This document shows, piece by piece, positions 27,016-36,252 of a stretch of DNA of 64,000 bases. The stretch comes from Aliiroseovarius halocynthiae (GTDB taxonomy: Bacteria; Pseudomonadota; Alphaproteobacteria; Rhodobacterales; Rhodobacteraceae): NCBI RefSeq assembly GCF_007004645.1, contig NZ_ML660025.1:58708-122707 (forward strand), read 5' to 3'. Both the position numbers and the translations under genes were made by a program. Position 1 is the first letter of the stretch; each line of letters starts with the position of its first letter. The notes under the pieces were generated by a model. It was not told the origin of the DNA. It did not search any database and worked only from the letters and a program-made list of their open reading frames with translations.

Positions 27016-27102
27016 TGGTACCCGCGGCCGGACTCGAACCGGCACGGCCTATCCGGCCTAGAGATTTTAAGTCTCCTGTGTCTACCATTCCACCACGCGG
27101 GC
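27016..27102 (-). tRNA. tRNA-Leu (anticodon UAA)
   Basis: An 87-base cloverleaf on the minus strand with encoded CCA at 27016-27018. The acceptor stem is GCCCGCG/CGCGGGT, the anticodon loop CTTAAAA gives UAA, there is a long variable arm (class II) and the T-loop is GTTCGAGTC. The long variable arm and the anticodon both support leucine. Confidence 0.95.
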
Positions 27103-27150
27103 CTAGCACGACATTTCCTAGCGCCAAAGACAGGCAGGGGCAACGGCAGA

Positions 27151-27624
27151 TCACACCGATGTGCCATCTTCCTTCACCGCCTGCATCGCCACATGGGTCG
27201 AACTTTGCGCCACATAGGGAAGCGAGCTGATTTTCTCACCTAGAACGCGGCGATAATCGCGCATATCCTGCGTACGCACCTTCAGCAGATAGTCGAAATG
27301 CGCGGCAAGCATATAGCATTCCTCGACCTCAGGAATGGCGGCAACCCCTTCATTGAACGCGGTCAACGCGGCCTCACGGGTGTCAGACAACTTTACCTCG
27401 ACAAAGGCAACGTGGTCGCGACCCATACGAATTGGATCGATCTGAGCGCAATAGCCGGTGATCACGCCCGACTTCTCAAGCTTCTTCAACCGGGCCTGCG
27501 TAGGTGACTTCGACAAGCCAATCTTTCCGGCCAATTCAGTGATCGAAATACGCCCATCCGTCGACAGAATATCCAGAATCAAGCGATCGAAGCGATCAAA
27601 TTCAACTTTCCAATCATCCTGCAT
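27151..27624 (-). CDS. putR: Lrp/AsnC family regulator of putA (PutR)
   Basis: A 157-residue regulator: N-terminal helix-turn-helix (about residues 10-60, LDILSTDGRISITELAGKIG then LSKSPTQARLKKL) and a C-terminal RAM ligand-binding domain. It is divergent from putA with a 105-base AT-rich intergenic region, the arrangement of the proline-responsive activator PutR in alphaproteobacteria. Confidence 0.9.
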   Translation of the reverse strand: MQDDWKVEFDRFDRLILDILSTDGRISITELAGKIGLSKSPTQARLKKLEKSGVITGYCAQIDPIRMGRDHVAFVEVKLSDTREAALTAFNEGVAAIPEVEECYMLAAHFDYLLKVRTQDMRDYRRVLGEKISSLPYVAQSSTHVAMQAVKEDGTSV

Positions 27625-27729
27625 TTTACGCTCCTGTCAGCCTCTTGTATCGCTTTCTATCATAAATTCAGTTATTTCGCCTAATTATTTTGAGTTATTA
27701 TAGCCACATCGACAAGCAAGGAGATCCGC

Positions 27730-30700
27730 ATGACCACTGACCTGCGCACGACCATTGATAACCTCGCCTATGCGGACGAAGAGCGCCATATCACCAGCCT
27801 TGTGGCTGCGGCCAATCTGTCTGATGCGGATCGCGCGCGGATTGCAGCCAGCGGGGCCCAACTGGTGCGCGGAATCCGCGAAAGCTCGGACCCCGGCTTG
27901 ATGGAGGTCTTTCTGGCCGAATACGGCCTCTCCACCGATGAAGGCATCGCATTGATGTGTTTGGCCGAAGCCCTTTTGCGCGTACCAGATGCGGAAACCA
28001 TTGATGCCCTGATCGAAGACAAGATCGCGCCGTCTGACTGGGGCAAACACCTTGGGCGCTCGTCGTCGTCGCTTGTAAACGCCTCAACCTGGGCACTGCT
28101 TTTGACCGGTAAGGTTCTGGAAGACCGCGAACCGGGTATCGCAGGCGCTCTGCGCGGTGCCGTGAAACGCCTGGGTGAACCGGTCATCCGCACCGCCGTC
28201 GGTCGCGCGATGAAGGAAATGGGCAGCCAATTCGTGCTGGGCGAAACCATCGGGGCTGCGATGAACCGCGGGTCGAAGATGGAGGAAAAAGGCTTCACCT
28301 ATTCCTATGACATGCTGGGCGAAGCGGCCCTGACTGACAGCGATGCGCGTCGCTATCAGATGGCCTATGCCAAAGCGATTTCCGAGATCGCAAGCGCTTG
28401 TACGTCCGATGACATCCGGTCAAACCCCGGCATCTCGGTCAAGCTGTCAGCCCTCTTTGCGCGCTATGAACGTGGTCAGCACCAACGAGTGATGGAAACC
28501 CTCGTCCCGCGTGTCTCGGCGCTTGCGCAGTTGGCAAAATCGGCCGGCATGGGATTCAATATCGACGCCGAGGAAGCCGACCGCCTGCAAATCTCTCTGG
28601 ATGTGATCGAGAAGGTTTTGGAAGACCCCGCATTGGCCGGATGGGACGGGTTTGGCGTCGTGGTGCAGGCCTATGGCCACCGTGCGGGTGCGGTTATCGA
28701 CTGGCTGCACGAAACCGCCACCCGACTGGATCGCAAGATCATGGTCCGTCTGGTAAAAGGCGCCTATTGGGACAGCGAGATCAAGCGCGCCCAAGTCGAG
28801 GGGCTGGACGGCTTCCCCGTCTTTACCCGCAAGGTCGCGACCGATGTCAGCTATATCTCCAATGCGGGGAAATTGCTTGGCCTGACCGACCGCATCTATC
28901 CGCAATTTGCTACCCACAATGCCCACACCGCCGCAGCCATTCTTGATATCGCGCAGACCACGGGCATCGATACGCAAGCCTATGAATTCCAGCGCCTGCA
29001 TGGCATGGGCGAGCGTCTGCACCAGATCATCATGGACGCAAACGATACCCGCTGCCGCATCTATGCCCCCGTTGGCGCGCACCGCGATCTGCTGGCCTAT
29101 CTGGTCCGACGCCTGCTGGAAAACGGCGCGAACAGTTCATTTGTGAACCAGATCGTCGACGAAAGCGTCACCCCGGAAGAGGTCGCCGCCTGCCCGTTCG
29201 ACGCCCTTACCATCGAGGCACCCCACGTACCGACCGGGCCCGAGATCTTCGGAGCACGCAAAAACTCGATGGGGCTGGACCTGACCTATGATCCGCATCT
29301 CGATCAGATCGAGGCCGCACGTGGGACGGATGCCTCGACGTACTTCACCGGTGCGCCGCTGATTGCTGGCACACCAAAGGGCGGACCGGTCGTTACGGTG
29401 CAAAACCCCTCGACCCACACGCCAATCGGCCAGATCACATGGGCCAGTGCCGAGGATGTGGACACCGCATTAACCGCGGCCAAACCGTGGGACGCGAGCC
29501 CGTCCGAACGCGCCAAGGTCCTGAACCGCGCGGCGGATCTGTACGAGGAAAACCTTGGCCTCTTCTTCGCGCTGCTATCGCGCGAGGCCGGGAAAATTTG
29601 GCTGGATTGCATGGGTGAGCTGCGCGAAGCTGTTGATTTTCTGCGCTATTACGCAAGCCGCATGGATGATCACACCCGCCCGCCCGTGGGCCTGTTCACT
29701 TGTATTTCACCATGGAACTTCCCACTAGCCATCTTCACTGGCCAAATTGCAGGGGCCCTGGCCGTAGGCAATGGTGTCTTGGCAAAACCGGCTGAACAGA
29801 CCGGATTGATCGCGTTTGAGGCCGTGAAGTTGCTGCACCAAGCAGGCGTGCCACGCGACGTCCTGCAATTGCTACCAGGAGACGGTGTTACCGTCGGCGC
29901 GGCCCTTACATCTGACCCGCGCATTGGCGGCGTGGCCTTCACCGGCTCGACCGAGACCGCTCAGATCATTCGCCGCGCGATGGCGGCGAACATGGCGCCC
30001 TCGGCCCCGCTGATCGCGGAAACCGGTGGCCTGAACGCGATGATCGTGGACAGTACTGCCCTGCCCGAACAGGCCGTCCGCGACATCGTGGCCTCAAGCT
30101 TCCAATCAGCGGGCCAGCGCTGCTCGGCCCTGCGCTGCCTTTATGTGCAAGAGGACGTGGCCGACGCCATGACCAACATGCTGGTCGGCGCGATGAACGA
30201 GTTGAAGCAGGATGACCCGTGGCACCTGCACACGGATCTTGGCCCGGTGATTGATGATGAGGCTTTCCAGGGTATCAAAACCTATGTGGACAACGCCCGC
30301 GCCAAGGGCCGCATCGCCCACGAACTGACCGCGCCCGAAGGCGGTTTTTTCATCGCCCCGACCCTGATCCGCGTGAACGGGATCGAGGACATGAAGCGCG
30401 AGATCTTCGGCCCGGTTCTGCACATTGCCACCTTCAAGGCGCACGAATTGGATGACGTTATTGACGCGATCAACGCGACTGGATACGGCCTGACCTTTGG
30501 TCTGCACACCCGCATCGACGACCGCGTGCAGCATGTCTGTGACCGGATGCACGTGGGCAATGCCTATGTGAATCGCAACCAGATCGGCGCCATTGTCGGC
30601 TCGCAACCCTTTGGCGGAGAGGGGCTTTCTGGCACCGGCCCGAAAGCGGGTGGTCCGATGTATATGGATCGGTTCTGTCAACCTGCTTCAGCCGAGCGCC

Positions 30701-31173
30701 ATGAAGACGACGGTACGGCCGCGCCCGACACAGACAAGCTGGCCGGTTTGATCGCCCAAACGCAGAACAACGCGACTCTCTCCTCCTCCCGCCTGCCCGG
30801 TCCGACCGGAGAACTGAACCAACTGTCCGTTCACCCGCGCGCGCCTTTCCTATGTATGGGGCCGGGAAACACAGCAGCGAGGGCGCAGAAAGCCGCGATC
30901 GAGGCGCTTGGCGGCGTTGCCGTTCTATCCCCCAACCTGTCACCCGACACCCTTGAGAAGATCAACGGGATCGGCGGCGTTATCTTTTGGGGCGCAGACA
31001 AGGCAGCACGTCAGATCGTCACCGCGCTGGCCAAGCGCCCCGGAGAAATTTTGCCGTTGATCACTGGTGCACCAACGGCGGAAACAGTGACCCATGAACG
31101 CCATCTCTGCGTGGACACCACCGCATCCGGCGGCAATGCCGAACTGTTGATGTTGGCACAAACCAAGGCCTAA
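27730..31173 (+). CDS. putA: Bifunctional proline dehydrogenase / L-glutamate gamma-semialdehyde dehydrogenase
   Basis: Oxidises proline to glutamate in two steps with substrate channelling. It has 1147 residues, shorter than E. coli PutA because the N-terminal ribbon-helix-helix DNA-binding domain is missing, which fits control by the divergent PutR. The proline dehydrogenase barrel spans about 160-460 (GFNIDAEEADRLQIS, KGAYWDSEIKRAQ, FATHNAHT, YEFQRLHGMGERL). The aldehyde dehydrogenase spans about 530-990, with FTGSTETAQ, the glutamate in ETGGLNAMIV and the nucleophilic cysteine in SAGQRCSALRC. The C-terminal 150 residues are a degenerate dehydrogenase-like fold. CAAGGAG precedes the start. 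Confidence 0.97.
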   Translation: MTTDLRTTIDNLAYADEERHITSLVAAANLSDADRARIAASGAQLVRGIRESSDPGLMEVFLAEYGLSTDEGIALMCLAEALLRVPDAETIDALIEDKIAPSDWGKHLGRSSSSLVNASTWALLLTGKVLEDREPGIAGALRGAVKRLGEPVIRTAVGRAMKEMGSQFVLGETIGAAMNRGSKMEEKGFTYSYDMLGEAALTDSDARRYQMAYAKAISEIASACTSDDIRSNPGISVKLSALFARYERGQHQRVMETLVPRVSALAQLAKSAGMGFNIDAEEADRLQISLDVIEKVLEDPALAGWDGFGVVVQAYGHRAGAVIDWLHETATRLDRKIMVRLVKGAYWDSEIKRAQVEGLDGFPVFTRKVATDVSYISNAGKLLGLTDRIYPQFATHNAHTAAAILDIAQTTGIDTQAYEFQRLHGMGERLHQIIMDANDTRCRIYAPVGAHRDLLAYLVRRLLENGANSSFVNQIVDESVTPEEVAACPFDALTIEAPHVPTGPEIFGARKNSMGLDLTYDPHLDQIEAARGTDASTYFTGAPLIAGTPKGGPVVTVQNPSTHTPIGQITWASAEDVDTALTAAKPWDASPSERAKVLNRAADLYEENLGLFFALLSREAGKIWLDCMGELREAVDFLRYYASRMDDHTRPPVGLFTCISPWNFPLAIFTGQIAGALAVGNGVLAKPAEQTGLIAFEAVKLLHQAGVPRDVLQLLPGDGVTVGAALTSDPRIGGVAFTGSTETAQIIRRAMAANMAPSAPLIAETGGLNAMIVDSTALPEQAVRDIVASSFQSAGQRCSALRCLYVQEDVADAMTNMLVGAMNELKQDDPWHLHTDLGPVIDDEAFQGIKTYVDNARAKGRIAHELTAPEGGFFIAPTLIRVNGIEDMKREIFGPVLHIATFKAHELDDVIDAINATGYGLTFGLHTRIDDRVQHVCDRMHVGNAYVNRNQIGAIVGSQPFGGEGLSGTGPKAGGPMYMDRFCQPASAERHEDDGTAAPDTDKLAGLIAQTQNNATLSSSRLPGPTGELNQLSVHPRAPFLCMGPGNTAARAQKAAIEALGGVAVLSPNLSPDTLEKINGIGGVIFWGADKAARQIVTALAKRPGEILPLITGAPTAETVTHERHLCVDTTASGGNAELLMLAQTKA

Positions 31174-31182
31174 CCAGCCAAT

Positions 31183-31215
31183 GACTTGACCCGGTGGAAT
31201 GCATCGGGTCAAGTC
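31183..31215. terminator. Perfect 11-base hairpin between putA and the rhomboid gene
   Basis: GACTTGACCCG (31183-31193) pairs exactly with CGGGTCAAGTC (31205-31215) around an 11-base loop. It begins 10 bases after the putA stop and ends 5 bases before the rhomboid ATG at 31221. No T run follows, and the downstream arm occupies the position where a Shine-Dalgarno would be. It may act as a putA 3' end structure, a translation-control hairpin or both. Confidence 0.6.
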
Positions 31216-31220
31216 AACCC

Positions 31221-31970
31221 ATGTTTCCCATTCGCGATCATAACCCGTCAGAACGCCGACCGTTTATTACATATGCCTTGCTGGCCCTGAACACGTTGGT
31301 CTTTCTTTATATGTGGCCTCTCTATGGAAGCACGGCGGCTTCGCAGGTGTTTGTCGACTATGGAATGATCCCCCAGCGCCTGACGCATGGGGTGGGGCTG
31401 GAAACGCTTGTCACCTCGATGTTTCTGCATGGCGGCTTCATGCATTTTGCAGGCAATATGCTGTTTCTGTGGATCTTTGGTGACAATCTGGAAGACATGC
31501 TGGGCCACGTCCGGTTTCTGCTATTTTATCTGGCCACGGGCATCGCCGCCGCAATGCTGCAATTAGCATCCGATCCAAGCAGCCCCATCCCGATGGTCGG
31601 AGCATCGGGTGCAATTGCTGGCGTGATGGGGGGCTATCTTCTGCTGTTTCCCAAAGCAAAAGTAGATGTTTTGTTCATCATCGTGATCATCTTCAGGATC
31701 ATCCCGATCCCCGCCTGGGCCGCCCTGCTGGTCTGGTTTGGCTTGCAGGTGTTTAACGGTGTTGCTTCTTTCGGCGCGGACGGCGGAGGCGTCGCCCATT
31801 GGGCCCATGCCGGAGGATTTATCGCGGGGTTTGCTCTGATCTTGCCGCTTTGGTTGCGGCTGGGTGCGCAACGCTTTTGGAGCTATACTGACGGCCACCC
31901 CGACCATCCAGAAGCCAGATACAAAATCGCCCGGACTAGCATTCCGCAGGCCGGGCGACGTCGAAAGTAA
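31221..31970 (+). CDS. Rhomboid family intramembrane serine protease
   Basis: A multi-pass inner-membrane protease, 249 residues, about six to seven helices. The catalytic serine is in GASGAIAGVMGGYLL and the catalytic histidine in AHWAHAGGFIAGF. The first-loop motif LHGGFMHFAGNMLFLWIFG, with its histidines and asparagine, is typical. The start at 31221 gives MFPIRDHNPSERRPFITY, the usual N-terminus. The C-terminal 30 residues are basic and cytoplasmic. The substrate is unknown. Confidence 0.93.
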   Translation: MFPIRDHNPSERRPFITYALLALNTLVFLYMWPLYGSTAASQVFVDYGMIPQRLTHGVGLETLVTSMFLHGGFMHFAGNMLFLWIFGDNLEDMLGHVRFLLFYLATGIAAAMLQLASDPSSPIPMVGASGAIAGVMGGYLLLFPKAKVDVLFIIVIIFRIIPIPAWAALLVWFGLQVFNGVASFGADGGGVAHWAHAGGFIAGFALILPLWLRLGAQRFWSYTDGHPDHPEARYKIARTSIPQAGRRRK

Positions 31971-31990
31971 GACTTGTTGAAGTCGGTACG

Positions 31991-32188
31991 TTACTTGACC
32001 GACATTGTATCAATCTTCGCGCTTATCTTATTTGCAAGCGCGGGCACATTCCCACGTACAAGCAACGCAGAAGATAGAGCGAGCATAATAATAACCGAGG
32101 TTAACACTACCCAATCGACAGTGACGGCACCGTCTTCATCTTGGATAAAGTGGGTGAGGCGGGGCGATATGAGCGACAACGTATCCAT
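31991..32188 (-). CDS. Small Flp-type pilin-like protein
   Basis: A 65-residue protein with a short N-terminal leader, then DEDGAVTVDWVVLTSVIIML, which is a glutamate/aspartate-glycine prepilin-like junction followed by one hydrophobic helix, and a short polar tail. This agrees with Flp/Fap pilins or the tiny pilin-like proteins of Rhodobacteraceae. No tad/cpa assembly genes are nearby. It is convergent with the rhomboid gene, with a 20-base gap. Confidence 0.7.
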   Translation of the reverse strand: MDTLSLISPRLTHFIQDEDGAVTVDWVVLTSVIIMLALSSALLVRGNVPALANKISAKIDTMSVK

Positions 32189-32263
32189 GCGCTATTCTAT
32201 CGGAGATGTTTACGGCACGAATGTGTCACGCTTGGGTCTTTTTCGGTTCACCAGGCACCCGCT

Positions 32264-33049
32264 TTAGTTGTTTGAAACCAATCTATCGAACTTCTCAAAG
32301 ATTGGCTCATTTCCAGCAACAATGCTTCCGCTGTCCAGAATCGAGTCACCTTCAATCGGGCTCACTAAGCCGCCGGCTTCACGCACGATCAGCAGGCCAG
32401 CCGCGATGTCCCAAGCATTCAGGTTCCGCTCCCAATAGCCGTCATAGCGCCCCGCGGCGACATAAGCCAAATCCAGAGCCGCAGATCCAAAGCGGCGCAC
32501 CCCTGCGCAGGACGGCAAAATGCGGGCTAGATCCTGAAGGGTTTCGGGAAGATCAGCGCGGCCACCAAAGGGCAAACCAGTTGCAAAGATGCACTCGATC
32601 AGACGCGAACGGCCTGACACACGCAGACGGCTTTGGTTCAGCCAGGCGCCTTCACCTTTTTCGGCATAGAACATCTCGTCCTTGGCGGCGTCAAAAACCA
32701 CACCGGCGACGATCTCGCCTTTATGTTCCAATGCGATCGAGATCGCCCAATGCGGCAGACCATGCAGGAAGTTCGTGGTGCCATCCAGCGGATCTACGAT
32801 CCAGCGGCGCGTCGGGTCTTTACCTTCAGCCTCGCCACCTTCTTCTGCGAGCCAACCATAATTGGGGCGGGCTTCCATCAGCTCGTCCCGGATGATTTGC
32901 TCTGCTGCAATATCAGCCTTCGACACAAAGTCGCCAGCGCCCTTCATCGAGACTTGAAGATTCTCGACCTCACGAAAGTCCTTCACAAGGCTACGACCAG
33001 CTTTGCGGGCTGCCTTGATCATTACGTTCAGATTTGCACTGCCTTGCAT
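32264..33049 (-). CDS. suhB: Inositol monophosphatase family protein
   Basis: A Mg-dependent phosphatase of the inositol-monophosphatase/SuhB fold, 261 residues. Metal-site motifs are EEGGEAEG (residues about 69-76), WIVDPLDGTTNFLHGLP and the C-terminal AWDIAAGLLIVREAGG. It may dephosphorylate inositol phosphate, and in enterobacteria SuhB also acts in rRNA antitermination. Which role applies here cannot be seen. Confidence 0.93.
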   Translation of the reverse strand: MQGSANLNVMIKAARKAGRSLVKDFREVENLQVSMKGAGDFVSKADIAAEQIIRDELMEARPNYGWLAEEGGEAEGKDPTRRWIVDPLDGTTNFLHGLPHWAISIALEHKGEIVAGVVFDAAKDEMFYAEKGEGAWLNQSRLRVSGRSRLIECIFATGLPFGGRADLPETLQDLARILPSCAGVRRFGSAALDLAYVAAGRYDGYWERNLNAWDIAAGLLIVREAGGLVSPIEGDSILDSGSIVAGNEPIFEKFDRLVSNN

Positions 33050-33120
33050 GGAAAGGACTCCTGATGTTTCAAACGGCGCGTATACGCCTGTAAGCCTTGT
33101 TTGCCAAGCCTGAAAGGGCG

Positions 33121-34026
33121 TCAGTTACGTTGAAGTTTCACCGGTTCCGAGCGGCACAGGCGGATCATATGCGCCATGAAGGGCACCATCGTATCTTCGT
33201 CCCGTGTTGCGGCATACATCTGCTTGCGCAAGCCGCCTTCGGTCAGCGGTTTGGTCACGAAATCCGGGTTGCGCGTCACGTCGCCCAAAACCCAGTCCGG
33301 AAGCACCGCCACACCGCGCCCAGCAGCCACAAGCATCAGGATCACTTCGGTCATTTCAACTTGTCTGATTCCGCGCGGTTCGACCCGTTCAGGTGTCAGA
33401 AGCCCGGTGAAAACATCAATTTTCGAACGTTCCACCGGGTAGGTCAGCAAAAGCTCCTGCTCGAAATCTTCCGCTACGATATACGCTTCGTCCGCCAGCC
33501 TGTGTCCGGTTGGGGCCACGAAACGCGGCTCATACGCGAAGAGAGGCGAGAACGTGATGCCCGCCATTTCCACCGGATCCGACGAGATGACAAAGTCGAC
33601 TTCCTCGCGTCGTAGCGCCTCGATCGCGTCAAAGGCCAGACGCTGGCGTATATCCAGATCCACGTCCGGCCAGGCGTGACGCAGCTTGTCCAACACAGGA
33701 AAAAGCCAGTCAAAGCAGGCGTGACATTCTATCGCGATGTGCAACCGGCCCGAGCGGCCGGATTTCAAAGCGCGAAATTCCTCTTCCATACGATCAATCT
33801 CGGGCAGCACCTGTTCAGCCAACCGCAGCAGCTTCATACCCGCCGGGCTCAGACGCATGGGTTTGGTCCGGCGGTGAAACAGCTCCATCCCGACCTGCTC
33901 TTCCAACCCTTTGATTTGGTGGCTCAGTGCCGATTGGGTGATGTGCAGAATGTCCGCAGCCCGCGCCAACGACCCCGCATGATGAATGGCGCGCACAGTG
34001 CGCAGATGTCGAAACTCGATGTACAT
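33121..34026 (-). CDS. metR: LysR family regulator MetR
   Basis: A 301-residue LysR-type activator, with a helix-turn-helix at about residues 18-45 (GSLARAADILHITQSALSHQ) and the effector domain from about 95. The motif VEMTEVILMLVAAGRGVAVLPDWV is typical of MetR, the homocysteine-responsive regulator. The divergent metF gene, 97 bases away, supports the call. The intergenic region is AT-rich with TTC-N5-GAA at about 34039-34049, but I cannot assign a site with confidence. Confidence 0.92.
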   Translation of the reverse strand: MYIEFRHLRTVRAIHHAGSLARAADILHITQSALSHQIKGLEEQVGMELFHRRTKPMRLSPAGMKLLRLAEQVLPEIDRMEEEFRALKSGRSGRLHIAIECHACFDWLFPVLDKLRHAWPDVDLDIRQRLAFDAIEALRREEVDFVISSDPVEMAGITFSPLFAYEPRFVAPTGHRLADEAYIVAEDFEQELLLTYPVERSKIDVFTGLLTPERVEPRGIRQVEMTEVILMLVAAGRGVAVLPDWVLGDVTRNPDFVTKPLTEGGLRKQMYAATRDEDTMVPFMAHMIRLCRSEPVKLQRN

Positions 34027-34122
34027 GCACGATCCTCATGTTCTTTTTGAAAATTATGAATTTGTCTCACAATGCATCTCGAGGCACAAGTAGGTAACAC
34101 CGCCAAACATGCCGAGGACGCC

Positions 34123-34989
34123 ATGATCACGCCTAATATCTCGTTCGAGTTCTTCCCCCCACAATCGCTGGATGCCTCGTTTCGGCTGTGGGAAACTGTG
34201 CGCCAGCTGGCTCCACTGAACCCTAACTTCGTCTCGGTCACATACGGCGCAGGTGGCACCACGCGTGAACTGACCCATGATGCGGTCGGCACGATCCACA
34301 AGCATTATGGTTTGAATGTCGCGGCCCATCTAACCTGTGTCGAGGCATCGCGCGACGAAACACTGGCCATTGCGAAAAGCTATGCCGACGTGGGCGTGAA
34401 AGAAATCGTCGCCTTGCGCGGGGACGCTCCGAAAGGCGCAGATCGCTTCACCGCCCGCGAAGACGGTTTCGCAGATTCGGTCGAGCTGATCGAAGCCCTT
34501 GCAGGCACGGGTGATTTCCACATCCGCGTGGGCGCCTATCCCGATCCCCACCCCGAGGCCGCAGATCTGGACGCTGATGTTGCGTGGCTGAAACGTAAGG
34601 TGGATGCCGGTGCAAACTCGGCAATCACGCAGTTCTTTTTCGAGGCTGACACGTTCTTCCGCTTCCGCGACAGGTGCGAAAAGGCGGGGATTGACGTGCC
34701 GATCATCCCCGGCATCCTGCCGATCGAAAACTGGAAAGGCGTGCGCAAATTTGCCGAGCGTTGCGGCGCGACGGTGCCTGCATGGCTGGATGATGCATTC
34801 CGCAAGGCAGAGCGCGACGACCGGACGGACCTGCTGGCCACTGCGATCTGCACCGAACTGTGTTCGGATCTGATCGACGGCGGTGTAGAGGACTTGCACT
34901 TCTATACGCTGAACAAGCCGGGTCTGACCCGCGACGTCGCCCATGCATTGGGTGTGACACCGCAGATAAACTTGGCAAACGTTGCCTGA
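34123..34989 (+). CDS. metF: 5,10-methylenetetrahydrofolate reductase
   Basis: An FAD-dependent reductase producing 5-methyltetrahydrofolate for methionine synthesis. It has 288 residues, a TIM barrel. Motifs are SFEFFPPQSLDA, VSVTYGAGGTTRE, HLTCVEASRDE and the ITQFFFEADTFFRF block. The start at 34123 has GAGGA upstream and gives the usual N-terminus. It is divergent from metR. Its stop abuts that of the convergent decarboxylase gene (TGATCA, each strand reading one TGA). Confidence 0.96.
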   Translation: MITPNISFEFFPPQSLDASFRLWETVRQLAPLNPNFVSVTYGAGGTTRELTHDAVGTIHKHYGLNVAAHLTCVEASRDETLAIAKSYADVGVKEIVALRGDAPKGADRFTAREDGFADSVELIEALAGTGDFHIRVGAYPDPHPEAADLDADVAWLKRKVDAGANSAITQFFFEADTFFRFRDRCEKAGIDVPIIPGILPIENWKGVRKFAERCGATVPAWLDDAFRKAERDDRTDLLATAICTELCSDLIDGGVEDLHFYTLNKPGLTRDVAHALGVTPQINLANVA

Positions 34990-36129
34990 TCAGACGGCCA
35001 GCGACTGCACCGTCACGGTTTCAATCGCGCCATAACCGTTGAACCGCGTGACAGTCGCAAGACTGTACGCCCCCATGCCGGCCAACAGAAGATAGTCTTC
35101 CTCGGCCAGATCATAGGGCAATAGCAGCGGATCGGGCAGTTGGTCGATGGAATCACAGGTCGGGCCGAATACGATGCGCTTTTCCAGCTTGCCCTTGTGG
35201 GTTTCCCCGTCTGCACGCACAGTTTTCAAGCGATCCGGCACTCCGATCGACGGTGCTTCCGACAAAGCGCCATATATTCCGTCATTCAGATAAACTGCTC
35301 CGTCTTCCCGAATGGCTTTGACGCATGTGGCAAGGCTGAACGCCTCGGCCACCATGGCGCGACCCGGTTCGCAGACAAGTTCAGGGGCGTCCTCGCCGAA
35401 CTCGACTGCAACTGCGGCATGAATGGCATGAAAGATCGCCTCGAGGTCCGGGGCAACGCCGCGGTTGGCCGCAAATCCCCCTCCAACATTCAGGCGACGC
35501 AGGCGAATGCCAGCATGTTTGGCAACGTCTGCACATCGCGAGACATAAGCCACCCAAGCCGACGGGTCCGCGCATTGTGTTCCGGGGTGGAAGGTCATCG
35601 AAGGGATGAAACCAGCCGCCTTCACCTGCTTCAAAAGCACAACCGCCTGTTCAGGGTCCGCACCGAACTTCGCGCCGAAATTATAGGCCGCTCCCTCAAC
35701 CGGAAGCGCCAAACGAACAGATATTTCAACACCTTGCGGCGGAACCTGAGCGATCAGTTTGTCCAGCTCACGCGTGCTGTCCACCGAATAAGAGCGCACA
35801 TTCAGCGCCACGGCCTCGGCGATTTCAGCACGCGACCGGACAGGGTTGTTGTAATGCATCTCGACATCACGCGACACGGCACGCAGGGCCTGCATCTCGG
35901 CCGGGCTGGCCACGTCAAAGGCCTGCAAGCCAGCGGTTACCAGATTCTCAAGAACCATCGGGGTGTCGTTGGCCTTCACCGCATAAGTCACCAGCCCATC
36001 AAACCCAGCGATGAAACGGCGCGCAGTGGCTTGCAAGACGGCCGGGGCAAAGTACATTACCGGCTGCATGGGGCGCTCGGTTTTCAGATGAGACAAAGGT
36101 GTCAGCCAAATCGAGGGTTGTCTGCTCAT
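34990..36129 (-). CDS. PLP-dependent ornithine/lysine-type decarboxylase (fold III)
   Basis: Decarboxylates ornithine (or a similar diamino acid) to a polyamine precursor. It has 379 residues of alanine-racemase-like barrel plus C-terminal beta domain. The PLP lysine is in TYAVKAND (about residue 53), the glycine loop is NVGGGFA, the phosphate contact CEPGRAMV, and the partner-subunit cysteine GPTCDSID. These motifs fit eukaryotic-type ornithine decarboxylase rather than diaminopimelate decarboxylase. It is divergent from an Lrp-type regulator 124 bases away that may control it. Confidence 0.88.
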   Translation of the reverse strand: MSRQPSIWLTPLSHLKTERPMQPVMYFAPAVLQATARRFIAGFDGLVTYAVKANDTPMVLENLVTAGLQAFDVASPAEMQALRAVSRDVEMHYNNPVRSRAEIAEAVALNVRSYSVDSTRELDKLIAQVPPQGVEISVRLALPVEGAAYNFGAKFGADPEQAVVLLKQVKAAGFIPSMTFHPGTQCADPSAWVAYVSRCADVAKHAGIRLRRLNVGGGFAANRGVAPDLEAIFHAIHAAVAVEFGEDAPELVCEPGRAMVAEAFSLATCVKAIREDGAVYLNDGIYGALSEAPSIGVPDRLKTVRADGETHKGKLEKRIVFGPTCDSIDQLPDPLLLPYDLAEEDYLLLAGMGAYSLATVTRFNGYGAIETVTVQSLAV

Positions 36130-36252
36130 GTCGTAAAGTCCGTGATCCTGTTGACGCTAACCTTAGAATCTCAATCAGGCCCGTCGATTTCCAGTGGCAC
36201 TCAGGACGAAATGTCGCTTATATGCCGTCATATTGCAGGGGAAACCGTACAA

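Noticed and set aside
31974..32267. 97-codon plus-strand frame after the rhomboid gene
   Set aside because: It is antisense to the pilin-like gene, which has a recognisable motif. The plus-strand product has none.
35140..36252. Long plus-strand frame in front of the Lrp regulator
   Set aside because: It is antisense to the decarboxylase. The Lrp domain begins at 36253 with its own start signal.
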